Origin: Bacteroidia bacterium
Lineage (GTDB): Bacteria; Bacteroidota; Bacteroidia; J057
Assembly (NCBI GenBank): GCA_041391665.1
Contig: JAWKNO010000002.1
Coordinates: 1,116,001-1,180,000 of the forward strand
DNA: 64,000 nt
Direction of reading: 5' to 3'
Part shown: in pieces, positions 7,518 to 15,333 of the stretch
Position numbering within the stretch: the stretch's first letter is position 1
Layout: every line of letters begins with the position of its first letter
Translations under genes and position numbers: made by a program
The notes under the pieces: generated by a model
The model's database searches: none
Told to the model about the DNA's origin: nothing
What the model saw: the letters and a program-made list of their open reading frames with translations, nothing else

Positions 7518-8582
7518 TTAAAAATTATTGTATCCATATTTCACCCAGTAGGCATCCTTTTCGGTATCAAAAAAGGTTGAAGGCCCGCCGAGCGGATGAC
7601 CGGTTCTTCTTAAAAATCGCCTAAGTACGAAGGCTTCCGGTGAAAAGTCTAATTCCCACCCCTTATAAAGTTGATTCATCCCACCCCCAAATAGGTTGAG
7701 TGTAAGGGACAATCCATAGGCTTTGGCCGCAGCACCAAAGGCTAGATTCCCAAAAGCATCATATCGTAACAAACGGCCTTCAAAAAAGCCATAAAATTTA
7801 GCAATTTCAGGAAAAGTCTTTTTATAAAGTAAACTTTCCTTGTCATTTTTTGAGTCAAAATAAGAATGATCAGTAACTGCTTGTTTCCATGTCCAAATAG
7901 TAACGATTTTATGGCTTAAATAGCCTGATGTTAAGACGCCATGATCAACATCGAATCTCAACTGAATGGCCATCTTCTTGAAATTATTAATTGTTTCATA
8001 AGCGTCCAGGGTTTTATCGGGTATATCTTGTCGTTGCCCCACATATTCTCGATCGGAACCGTCCGTTTTGATTCCAACATAGACTCTACCATCCGAAAGG
8101 CCGTCATCATGAATCTTTTCGCCCGTGATTCGATGAAAGGTTTCCCCCGGATCGGCATTACCGAGTAGATGGGAAATATTATTTAGGCTTACATCAGGGC
8201 CGTAATAGGTAGTCGGTCGAGAAGTTTTCGCTCTTTGTCCGGCGATGCCTTGTACCGATTGTCCGTCCGGATCAATTAAGTTGATCGGTGAATTCAGTAC
8301 ATAGGTATAGGCTCCATAATTTGCATACAACTCCCCCAACGCATCCACCCCCTTCCACCGCCCTTCATCGGGCGCATACATCCGGGCCCCATAATCATAC
8401 CACCCCAGCCCCAACTCCGTTTGTAGTTCCTTGCCATTATAGAGATACTCATTCCCTGGCGAAGCCACGAGGGTGTTTTCTCCGGACATGCGCAGGCCGA
8501 AGGGGTCCGCTTGGGCGGATGCAAGCATAGTAGTCATTCGCATCCTGTATCTCCGTATTCGGATCAAGAATCCCATCATCAT
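7518..8582 (-). CDS. Orphan RHS tip B with Ntox44-like C-terminal domain
   Basis: The open frame has 354 codons. Residues ~26-110 are RHS core (DPFGLRMSGENTLVAS, YNGKELQTELGLGWYDYG, MYAPDEGRWKGVDALGELY, YVLNSPINLIDPDG). The variable C-terminal ~240 residues include LLRYDAFGNLAFGAAAKAYG, a downstream GGGMNQLYKGW segment and a late HPLGGPSTFFDTEKD. The FGN-x-FG-(A/G)-x-A pattern resembles polymorphic toxin type 44 (Ntox44), a predicted toxin domain; this is from memory of the family and uncertain. The first ~25 codons belong to an insertion-disturbed frame, so the real upstream connection to an RHS body is lost. A lipoprotein gene follows after 6 bp. Confidence 0.6.
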   Translation of the reverse strand: MMMGFLIRIRRYRMRMTTMLASAQADPFGLRMSGENTLVASPGNEYLYNGKELQTELGLGWYDYGARMYAPDEGRWKGVDALGELYANYGAYTYVLNSPINLIDPDGQSVQGIAGQRAKTSRPTTYYGPDVSLNNISHLLGNADPGETFHRITGEKIHDDGLSDGRVYVGIKTDGSDREYVGQRQDIPDKTLDAYETINNFKKMAIQLRFDVDHGVLTSGYLSHKIVTIWTWKQAVTDHSYFDSKNDKESLLYKKTFPEIAKFYGFFEGRLLRYDAFGNLAFGAAAKAYGLSLTLNLFGGGMNQLYKGWELDFSPEAFVLRRFLRRTGHPLGGPSTFFDTEKDAYWVKYGYNNF

Positions 8583-8945
8583 TCAGATCGCCAAAGGCTT
8601 GTGCTGAGGCTCCCGAAGTATAACCCGGACATTACCCAAATGCTTCTGCCGGGCAGATCTTCGACCTTAATCTGATACTCATACACCCAGCCCGAGCCGT
8701 CGAGCCGTACTCTGCCTTCTTCCATTTGAAGGAACATCAGGTTGAAGTCCCTTTACGGACGAAAATCCCTTACCGGGATCGCCGTCTTCGTAGTGGAAAG
8801 CGCCCACATAATCCGAGGTTTTGGTAACGGTATTGGAGGTATTCACGACTTCCTGACTTAATTTGGTGCCTGCGGCATCCCTTCGACCAGGCTCAGGGCA
8901 AGCATAAATATAACGAATATAACGAATTTTCTGGTTGATATGAGG
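8583..8945 (-). pseudogene. RHS core fragment B, frameshifted
   Basis: The same RHS core as fragments A and C but diverged: INQKIRY, DAAGTKLSQEVVN, DYVGAFHYED, RLDGSGWVYEYQIK. Short insertions at about 8595-8619, 8643-8666 and 8879-8903 match those in A and C at identical positions. An extra 36-bp insertion at 8745-8780 and a tandem repeat of ataacga near 8910-8922 are found only here. Homology ends near 8940, where two hairpin repeats begin. Confidence 0.65.
8745..8780. repeat. Short hairpin-like insertion specific to RHS fragment B
   Basis: Relative to fragments A and C, 36 bp are inserted between ...caggttg and gccg.... The insert contains two small inverted repeats (GTCC...GGAC and ATCCC...GGGAT) and ends in gggatc. 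It breaks the RHS frame. Confidence 0.55.
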
Positions 8946-9029
8946 CTGCGACCTGTTAGGTCGTAGCAATTCCATCCCACGAACCTCGCTACGCCAATCC
9001 CTTTTTCAAACATGTACTTCGTGGGACGG
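8945..9029. repeat. Two consecutive hairpin repeats flanking RHS fragment B
   Basis: First hairpin: 8945-8954 (GCTGCGACCT) pairs with 8958-8967 (AGGTCGTAGC) over a 3-nt loop with one wobble. Second: 8972-8983 (CCATCCCACGAA) pairs with 9018-9029 (TTCGTGGGACGG) with one wobble. Both look like dispersed palindromic elements. The second could also serve as a terminator region for the fragment. Confidence 0.6.
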
Positions 9030-9045
9030 ATACCCTAAAAAAGGT

Positions 9046-9519
9046 CTAGATACACACTAATATTGGTTTATTAAGTAAAAACCCAATATTTTGATATTCT
9101 CCTGATGATAGTCGGACACGTAAATATATTCTATTAGTTCTGAATCCGTTTCCTTGAATTTTGCTTCGATATGGGCATGCTAAATCAACTAAACGAAAGT
9201 ATATCCACCCTGCTTTGTGTGAAGGATTTAGTAATTGTCGAGCCATATGAATGCCTGAATGGTCAGTTATTATCTCTATGGTACATTCAGGGATACAATC
9301 TAGCTTTACTCTAATCAAATCTTCTGCTTTGACCGTCAATAATTCTTGAATTGGGTCAGGTTTTTCTTCATTTTGAATAGGTTTATGCTTAGAGTAAATG
9401 TGAATTTCAATATTCTTATTTACATTGAAAACAAATTCCTGAGTACTGTGGCATCCGCAAAGAATTAGCCCAACTAATGAACCTAAGGCTACTGATACAG
9501 ATAGAATATTTAATTTCAT
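9046..9519 (-). CDS. Lipoprotein, candidate immunity protein for RHS tip C
   Basis: 157 residues with a lipoprotein signal (LGSLVGLILCGCHSTQ, lipobox Cys21 or Cys23). The body is beta-rich with no domain I recognise. It starts 21 bp after the stop of RHS tip C on the same strand. This position and the lipobox repeat the pattern seen at tips A and B. Immunity is inferred, not shown. Confidence 0.5.
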   Translation of the reverse strand: MKLNILSVSVALGSLVGLILCGCHSTQEFVFNVNKNIEIHIYSKHKPIQNEEKPDPIQELLTVKAEDLIRVKLDCIPECTIEIITDHSGIHMARQLLNPSHKAGWIYFRLVDLACPYRSKIQGNGFRTNRIYLRVRLSSGEYQNIGFLLNKPILVCI

Positions 9520-9540
9520 GTCGATAGGTCTATGAAGTAG

Positions 9541-10320
9541 TTAATTCTTATCTTTTTCATAAAGATCCTTAACCCTGGCGCGTAAAATTACTTCTTTTTG
9601 ACCCCAATAATCCCATTGATTATTGGGATTGGCCCCTTTCGCTGGTGCATGTGGATTACCTGGATATTTTGGATCATTCCGATTATCTATATGAGCTCCA
9701 GCTTCATGATTTAATTCATATGCGCCTTGATATTTCACTTTCTCAAATTCTTCAGTTCCTCCTGCAAACAGTGCCATATTACCCTTAATACTTTCTTCTG
9801 TTGCCGTTTCACCATATACATCACTATTTAATAAGACTAAGGAGTATGTTTTTCCCTCCTCATTTGATGAAGAAACATCCAGCCCATTAAAAGAATCAAG
9901 TCCTTGGGTTTCCAACTCACCAAATTTCTCTGGAACTTTTGAATCAAGTTTAAAGGATTCTTCCTCTCCGGCATTGAACTCATTAGCATTTGTCAATGTT
10001 TTCGTTAGGGTTTGGGATGTAGAAATATACACGTCATGCTCTTTACTATCTAAGTATTTTCCGATATAATTATCTTCAATGCGAAGAGCAATGCGTAACG
10101 ATTCAACTACAGAAGAATTGTTATCAGGATTATCTAGCACTTCTTGTGTAACCCTTTGGGATTGCCCATCAATTACTATAAAAATATCATTCCCATTCGG
10201 GTCCACAAACAATAACGGATTATTTGCCACATACACATAGGGAGAAAATCTCACATACTTTTCCCCCAACGCATCCATCCCCTTCCACCGCCCTTCATCG
10301 GGCGCATACATCCTAGCCCC
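9541..10320 (-). CDS. Orphan RHS tip C with HEAGAH-containing C-terminal domain
   Basis: In the meaningful part of the frame, RHS core residues come first (ARMYAPDEGRWKGMDALGEKY, then FSPYVYVANNPLLFVDPNGND), followed by a ~210-residue variable domain. Near its end it has YELNHEAGAHIDNR and, a little later, GNPHAPAKG. The His-Glu-x3-His cluster suggests a metal site, but it is not the canonical HExxH, so the activity is uncertain. The frame continues to 10479 without a stop, but beyond 10320 it reads through a short insertion and no longer encodes RHS sequence. A lipoprotein gene follows after 21 bp. Confidence 0.55.
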   Translation of the reverse strand, partial: GARMYAPDEGRWKGMDALGEKYVRFSPYVYVANNPLLFVDPNGNDIFIVIDGQSQRVTQEVLDNPDNNSSVVESLRIALRIEDNYIGKYLDSKEHDVYISTSQTLTKTLTNANEFNAGEEESFKLDSKVPEKFGELETQGLDSFNGLDVSSSNEEGKTYSLVLLNSDVYGETATEESIKGNMALFAGGTEEFEKVKYQGAYELNHEAGAHIDNRNDPKYPGNPHAPAKGANPNNQWDYWGQKEVILRARVKDLYEKDKN

Positions 10321-10905
10321 CCTTCGACGATCGCTCAGGGTAAACGCCATCATACCACCCCAGCCCCAGCTCCGTTTGTAGTTCCTTGCCATTATACAGA
10401 TATTCATTCCCCGGCGAAGCCACGAGGGTGTTTTCTCCGGCCATGCGCAGGCCGAAAGGGTCCGCTTGGGCGGATGCAAGCATAGTAATCATTCGTATCC
10501 TGTATCTCCGTATTCGGATCAAGAATCCCATCATCATTCAGATCACCAAAGGCTTGTGCTGAGGCTCCCGAAGTATAACCCGGACATTACCCAAATGCTT
10601 CTGCCGGGCAGATCTTCGACCTTAATCTGATACTCATACACCCAGTCAGTGCCGTCGAGCCGTACCCTGCCTTCTTCCATTTGAGGGAAAATCAGGTTGC
10701 CGTTTTCGTAATGAAAAGCGCCCACATAATCCGAGGTTTTGGTAACGGTATTGGAGGTATTCACGACTTCCTGACTTAATTTGGTGCCTGCGGCATCCCT
10801 TCGACCAGGCTCAGGGCAAGCATAAATATAACGAATTTTTTGGTTGATATTGGGTCCCCCGGTGAAAGTAATTTCGTAGGGTTTGTTGAGGTGGATGGGT
10901 AACTT
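10321..10905 (-). pseudogene. RHS core fragment C, frameshifted by short insertions
   Basis: The RHS core is readable in pieces (INQKIRYIY ... DAAGTKLSQEVVN ... EYQIK ... GLRMAGENTLVAS, YNGKELQTELGLGWYD). From 10443 upstream it is part of the 1.36-kb repeat. A ~28-bp insertion at about 10320-10347 (cccttcgac...gctcaggg type) separates GLGWYD from ARMYAPDEG and shifts the frame. The other insertions are at 10461-10480, 10550-10574, 10598-10621 and 10797-10821, as in fragment A. Confidence 0.7.
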
Positions 10906-10951
10906 TTGGAAGAAAAATTGTAACTTTAAGGGATAAAATTCAAGCAGATCC

Positions 10952-11254
10952 ATGCCTAAGCTTTATGAATACCTTGGAATTGTACTATTTTTTTATTCGA
11001 ACGAACATGAACCGATTCATGTGCATGCACGGCAAGGAGAATACGAAAGTAAAGCCGAAATCTTTGTCTTGAATGGGAAGATTGCAGAGATTATTATTTC
11101 CGATGTAAAGGGACGTAAGCCGCTAAAAGGCAAAGAACTGAATCATTTGAAAACTTTTTTAACCCATTATGCCGACGAAATCGTAAGTAAATGGATTGAC
11201 TATTTCGTCTATCATAGAGAAGTGACTTTTGAGAAGATTACGCAAAAATTGTAG
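10952..11254 (+). CDS. DUF4160 domain protein (copy 2)
   Basis: 100 residues, identical to the protein at 5117-5419, including the HEPIHVHARQGEY hallmark. It is followed after 3 bp by DUF2442. Having two intact identical copies means neither has yet decayed, in contrast to the broken RHS sequence beside them. Confidence 0.8.
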   Translation: MPKLYEYLGIVLFFYSNEHEPIHVHARQGEYESKAEIFVLNGKIAEIIISDVKGRKPLKGKELNHLKTFLTHYADEIVSKWIDYFVYHREVTFEKITQKL

Positions 11255-11257
11255 TAC

Positions 11258-11569
11258 ATGAAAATTACGGAAAGATATCAATACACGACGAAAAGCACCC
11301 CTGTTCTTATCAAAGAGGCGTATTATATTGGAGATTTTGCGATCCGTCTAAGGTTTTCGGATGGTTATCAGAAACTGGTTGATTTCAAACCTTTTCTCGA
11401 AAAATCCACTCACCCCGCAATCAAAAAATATCTTCAGGAATCTTTATTCCAAAACTTTCAGATAAAGTCCGGGAACCTCGACTGGAATGATTTTGATCTG
11501 TGTTTTCCGATAGAAGACCTATACCGAAATGATCTCCTGAAAGAATTTGTCATTGCCGGTAAATCATAA
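11258..11569 (+). CDS. DUF2442 domain protein (copy 2)
   Basis: 103 residues, identical to the protein at 5423-5734. It has the same 3-bp spacing to its DUF4160 partner. No regulator is intact nearby; the XRE-like remnant at 11810 lies 240 bp downstream and is truncated. Confidence 0.8.
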   Translation: MKITERYQYTTKSTPVLIKEAYYIGDFAIRLRFSDGYQKLVDFKPFLEKSTHPAIKKYLQESLFQNFQIKSGNLDWNDFDLCFPIEDLYRNDLLKEFVIAGKS

Positions 11570-11579
11570 TCGTATCATT

Positions 11580-11760
11580 TTCACTCCGCAGCATCTAGCC
11601 GGTGGAGAACGGCTAGTTGATAGTGATTAACCAAAATATACCCACCCGGTAGGTCCCGTAGAGCCAGATTATAATCTGGCTCTACATTCTCGCGCTACAT
11701 CTCGATCAGGCTTTGGGCGGAGAGGTGCATGGGGGTTACTTTTTGGGACAAATGCTATAT
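11580..11760 (-). repeat. Broken pilin-like gene fragment with palindrome, copy 3
   Basis: The counterpart of 5745-5925 in the second repeat copy. The perfect 28-bp palindrome lies at 11658-11685. No coding potential beyond the pilin-like remnant. Confidence 0.7.
11658..11685. repeat. 28-bp perfect palindrome, copy 3
   Basis: The same sequence as 5823-5850: arms GTAGAGCCAG and CTGGCTCTAC with an ATTATAAT centre. Confidence 0.85.
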
Positions 11761-11809
11761 GGTTTCAGATAGTTCCGAAGTAACATTTTTCTTTAAATCA
11801 ACTTGACTT

Positions 11810-12013
11810 GTGCTTTACAAATTTGCCAAGCGCTTTGGTATGACCACCGATCTGCTTATAAACCTCGAAGATGAACCATTGACCCAGCAACTAAAATTGA
11901 TCAATCAACTCGATGACGATGACCGGAATGTGATTTTTAAAATGATCGTTACCATACTGACCAAAAAGAAGTTCCAGGACTTCTTTCAAAAGAACCTGCC
12001 TGCTACGCAATAA
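11810..12013 (+). pseudogene. C-terminal remnant of an XRE-family regulator
   Basis: 67 codons: LYKFAKRFGMTTDLLINLEDEPL, LKLINQLDDDDRNVIFKMI and TKKKFQDFFQKNL. This is the typical tail of XRE/HTH_3 regulators of Bacteroidota (end of the helix-turn-helix, linker, then a dimerisation helix). The first four helices, including the recognition helix, are missing, cut 8 bp from the right border of the 1.36-kb repeat. It is unlikely to bind DNA. It may have been the regulator disrupted when the repeat arrived. Confidence 0.65.
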
Positions 12014-12018
12014 CAAAA

Positions 12019-12039
12019 CTTCTACATCAACTGTAGAAG
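12019..12039. terminator. Short stem-loop after the XRE remnant
   Basis: CTTCTACA at 12019-12026 and TGTAGAAG at 12032-12039 form an 8-bp perfect stem with a 5-nt loop. A T-rich tract follows (about 12060-12068) but is not immediately adjacent, so terminator function is only probable. Confidence 0.4.
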
Positions 12040-12072
12040 CTCTCTTACTATCTTGATTTCTATTTTTTAAGG

Positions 12073-12483
12073 CTAATGGTCAGGGTTCTTTTTCAATAAC
12101 GCCACAACAAGAAGGATCAAGCCCACTGCAAACCCAGCAACCAAGTTTTGTAAAAAGTACGTATCTGTCTCAAGAAACTCAAAAATGTAAGCCATCAATG
12201 GTAGCAAAAACAAAACAGTGAAAATCACTGAGAGTATCCTCCAAGAGATTTTAATTGACTTATAATAAAGAATCAATCCAATCAACGATATGAAGCCTTC
12301 AATCGCCAATAAAAAGTTTGAGACAAGCTCCTTGCTACCAAATAGCATAGAGAATAAATACATAACTCCTCCATTCAAGGTCATTATCATTATCTGGATA
12401 ATTGGAACAAAAGAAGTCAAAACCAGAACCCCCATTATAATCAAGGGTATCTCTAAATTCTTTCTTTGAACGATATTCACCAT
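12073..12483 (-). CDS. Small integral membrane protein of unknown function
   Basis: 136 residues with four predicted transmembrane helices (about 12-35, 50-72, 80-100, 108-130) and a short basic C-terminus (LLKKNPDH). No family recognised. It starts 11 bp downstream of a tip-like C-terminal fragment (12495-12722) on the same strand, so it could be a membrane immunity protein; that is inference from position. It lies next to the conserved lon gene and so marks the right border of the accessory region. Confidence 0.5.
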   Translation of the reverse strand: MVNIVQRKNLEIPLIIMGVLVLTSFVPIIQIMIMTLNGGVMYLFSMLFGSKELVSNFLLAIEGFISLIGLILYYKSIKISWRILSVIFTVLFLLPLMAYIFEFLETDTYFLQNLVAGFAVGLILLVVALLKKNPDH

Positions 12484-12494
12484 CTTAAATTTTT

Positions 12495-12722
12495 TTATTC
12501 TTGGTTACCAAATAAGGAGTTGTATAAATCCTTGTACTGTTCTTTGAACTCATCTACTGACATTGGGCCCGAGTTATCCTTATTCCATTGCTCAATCGAG
12601 ATCGTCTGATCACCTACTCTCACACCTGTGAAAATGCCGTTTTTATCGGTCACAATACTAGCGTTAATGTTCATCATTGGCCTGTTAAAATCTCCGAACA
12701 AAGTGGCAAATGGACCAACATC
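12495..12722 (-). pseudogene. Displaced C-terminal protein fragment, possible RHS/toxin tip remnant
   Basis: The frame reads DVGPFATLFGDFNRPMMNIN and continues for about 55 residues to EQYKDLYNSLFGNQE. It has no credible own start; a TTG at 12701 is the only candidate. It is joined out of frame to a fibronectin III fragment upstream. The domain is not recognised. A four-helix membrane protein follows, which recalls a toxin/immunity pair. Confidence 0.4.
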
Positions 12723-12820
12723 CGCACCACATTGGACAGGCTGGAATTTCCGGCATCATCCACGGCCTGAATGGCAAAATAATAGACCGTTCCCGGGGGG
12801 TAGAAATAATGAAAGCCGCT
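12722..12820 (-). pseudogene. Fibronectin type III domain fragment
   Basis: Minus-strand reading gives GFHYFYPPGTVYYFAIQAVD and then DAGNSSLSNVVR, the last three strands of a fibronectin type III domain. The rest of the parent gene is absent. The fragment lies 8 bp from the lon stop codon and out of frame with the fragment that follows. Confidence 0.6.
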
Positions 12821-12828
12821 ATTTAAGT

Positions 12829-15333
12829 CTAAGCCTGAGCGACAATCTTCCGGATCTGCTCCAACTGACTGATATCCTTCCCTGCTTCTTCGCGGATTTG
12901 GGGTAAAAGATTCATGGCGTTGGTAACCTTATCGGTTTCCAGCGCCAATGTCAATACATCGCTCATATCGGAGACATATCTGACCTCAATTCCTTTGAGA
13001 TAATCGGCTTTGATTTCGCTGACGTCTTTCTGATTTTCGCGGCACAGGATAATGGTGGTAATGCCTGCCCGCACTGCTGCCAGGATTTTCTCTTTAATTC
13101 CTCCCACCGGCAACACTTTCCCTCTGAGTGTAATCTCACCTGTCATCGCGACGGACGGTTTTACGAGTCGCTGGGAAAAGACTGATGCGAGGGTCGTCAG
13201 AATGGTAATGCCTGCCGAAGGCCCGTCTTTGGGAATGGCGCCAGCAGGCACGTGCAGGTGGACGTCCCACTGGTTAAAAACCTCATAGGGGATTCCAAAC
13301 TTGCTGCTCTGTGATTTGAGGTAGGTAAAGGCCAGGGTGGCAGATTCTTTCATTACATCGCCCAACTGGCCGGTCATGCTGAGTCTGCCTCTTCCGGGGG
13401 TGAGCGTAGCTTCGATAAAGAGAATACGCCCGCCGACCGAACTGACAGAAAGCCCGATGGCTACACCAGGCACTTTCAAATCCTGGTAAAGGTCTTTTTC
13501 AAATTGTTCGATGCCGAGAAACTGCGTGAGGTTTTTTTCCGATACCCTTACGTTTTCTTTGTCAAAGAGGACAATCTCCTTGGCTACACCCCGGCAAACC
13601 GCAGCAATTTTTTGGCTGAGTGCCCGTACGCCGGATTCGCGGGTATAGTGTTCGATGATCTTTTCAATGGATTTGGGGGAGAAATTAATATTACTGGCTT
13701 TCAACCCGTGATCTTTTCTGGCTTTGGGGACCAGGTGGCGACGGGCAATTTCCAGTTTTTCTTCCTGAGAGTATCCATTGATTTCTATAATTTCCATCCG
13801 GTCTCTGAGGGCGGGGTGGATAGAAGAAAGCGTATTTGCAGTACAGATAAACATAACCTGTGAAAGGTCATATTCTACTTCCAGAAAGTTATCTCTGAAA
13901 GTATTGTTCTGCTCTGGATCCAGTACTTCGAGCAAAGCAGAAGATGGGTCTCCCCGGAAATCATTGCCTACTTTGTCGATTTCATCGAGCATGAGTACCG
14001 GATTGCTGGTGCTGGCTTTTTTTAAGCCCTGTATAATTCTTCCCGGCATAGCGCCAATATAGGTGCGCCTGTGCCCGCGAATTTCTGCTTCATCTTTTGC
14101 TCCGCCGAGGGAAATCCGGATGAATTCTTTGTTCATCGCCCTTGCGATAGATTTGCCTAAAGAGGTTTTTCCCACACCGGGAGGGCCATAGAAACAGATA
14201 ATGGGCGCTTTTTTGTCTGCTTTGAGCTTTAATACAGCCAGATGCTCAAGGATTCTTTCTTTGACTTTTTCCAGACCATAGTGATCGTCATCGAGGATTT
14301 TTTGTACTTCCTTGAAATCAAAATTATCCTCCGAATAATTTTGCCAGGGGAGTTCAAGCAGCCACTCGATATAGTTCATGATCACTGCATAGTCGGGCAT
14401 AGCCGGAATAAGCCTGCTTAACCGGTTTATTTCTTTTTGAAAGGCTTTTTCAACTTCTTCCGGCCATATTTTATCTTCCGCCCTTCTGCGCAGATCGTCA
14501 AGCTCTGAATCGGGCCCAGCTTCCCCCAGTTCGTCCTGAATGGTGCGGATTTGCTGACGCAGGATATATTCCCGTTGTTGTTTGTCGAGATCAGTTTTTA
14601 CTTTTATCTGAATTTCCTCACTCAGTTCCAGTACTTTGAGTTCGCTTCCCAGATATTGCAAAACCAATTCACCTTTTCCTTTGAGGGAGTCTATTTCCAG
14701 GATTTCCTGCTTTTGGGGTACGTTCAGGCTGAGGTTGGATGCGATAAAATGAATCAGAAAACTCAGGCTATCGATATTTTCCAGCGCAATTTGGGCCTCA
14801 CTTGGAATGTTGGGCGAGAGCTCTATGATTCGGGAGGCCTCGATATTCAGGCTATACATAATAGCCCGGGATTCATCCGGGAGGGGGTAAATCTCCGGTA
14901 CTTTTTTCACCTTTGCCCGAAAATAGGGCTGTTCCTGGGTAAATGATTCTATTTTAAATCTGCTTCGACCCTGAATGACAATCGTAACGCTTCCGTCAGG
15001 CATCCGGATCATTTTGTGAATCCGCGCGAGGGTACCTGTGGTAAAAAGATCCTCTTTTTGAGGATCCTCAATATTCATATTTCGCTGGGAGACGACCCCG
15101 ATGATTTTATTCGGAGTTTTATAAGCTTCTTTTACTAACTGTATTGATTTGTCCCTGCCAACGGTAATGGGAATCACAACTCCGGGAAATAGAACTGTAT
15201 TCTTGAGTGTGAGGATGCTGATTTCTTCCGGAATATCTTCCTCCGCCATCATTTTTTCCTCTGAATTGGAAATGATTGGAAACTCATCCTCAAGAAAATT
15301 TTCCTGGTCAAAATTTATATTGAAAAATGTCAT
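12829..15333 (-). CDS. lon: ATP-dependent Lon protease
   Basis: 834 residues, normal for Lon. An N-terminal substrate-binding domain (~35-230) and a helical linker are followed by an AAA+ module with Walker A GPPGVGKTS (~382) and Walker B VLMLDEIDK. The C-terminal protease domain has the catalytic Ser in PKDGPSAGI (~705) and Lys in GGIKEK (~750). It degrades misfolded and regulatory proteins in the cytoplasm. The N-terminal ~35 residues are acidic and Asn/Glu-rich, as in other Bacteroidota Lons. The gene is divergent from DUF5606 across a 237-bp intergenic region that should hold both promoters; I could not assign a convincing box there. Confidence 0.97.
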   Translation of the reverse strand: MTFFNINFDQENFLEDEFPIISNSEEKMMAEEDIPEEISILTLKNTVLFPGVVIPITVGRDKSIQLVKEAYKTPNKIIGVVSQRNMNIEDPQKEDLFTTGTLARIHKMIRMPDGSVTIVIQGRSRFKIESFTQEQPYFRAKVKKVPEIYPLPDESRAIMYSLNIEASRIIELSPNIPSEAQIALENIDSLSFLIHFIASNLSLNVPQKQEILEIDSLKGKGELVLQYLGSELKVLELSEEIQIKVKTDLDKQQREYILRQQIRTIQDELGEAGPDSELDDLRRRAEDKIWPEEVEKAFQKEINRLSRLIPAMPDYAVIMNYIEWLLELPWQNYSEDNFDFKEVQKILDDDHYGLEKVKERILEHLAVLKLKADKKAPIICFYGPPGVGKTSLGKSIARAMNKEFIRISLGGAKDEAEIRGHRRTYIGAMPGRIIQGLKKASTSNPVLMLDEIDKVGNDFRGDPSSALLEVLDPEQNNTFRDNFLEVEYDLSQVMFICTANTLSSIHPALRDRMEIIEINGYSQEEKLEIARRHLVPKARKDHGLKASNINFSPKSIEKIIEHYTRESGVRALSQKIAAVCRGVAKEIVLFDKENVRVSEKNLTQFLGIEQFEKDLYQDLKVPGVAIGLSVSSVGGRILFIEATLTPGRGRLSMTGQLGDVMKESATLAFTYLKSQSSKFGIPYEVFNQWDVHLHVPAGAIPKDGPSAGITILTTLASVFSQRLVKPSVAMTGEITLRGKVLPVGGIKEKILAAVRAGITTIILCRENQKDVSEIKADYLKGIEVRYVSDMSDVLTLALETDKVTNAMNLLPQIREEAGKDISQLEQIRKIVAQA

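Larger units (their letters stand above)
10443..11801. repeat. 1.36-kb direct repeat, copy 2
   Basis: Second copy of 4608-5966. The left border lies in the RHS core just after gttttctccggc; the right border lies 8 bp before the truncated XRE-type frame. The near-perfect identity over both genes and non-coding sequence points to recent duplication or gene conversion. Confidence 0.85.

Noticed and set aside
2980..11760. Possible CRISPR array from repeated short sequences
   Set aside because: Repeats are unevenly spaced, are palindromic or coding remnants, and have no regular spacers or cas genes.
4608..11801. Direct repeat as an insertion sequence or composite transposon
   Set aside because: No transposase, no terminal inverted repeats and no visible target-site duplication.
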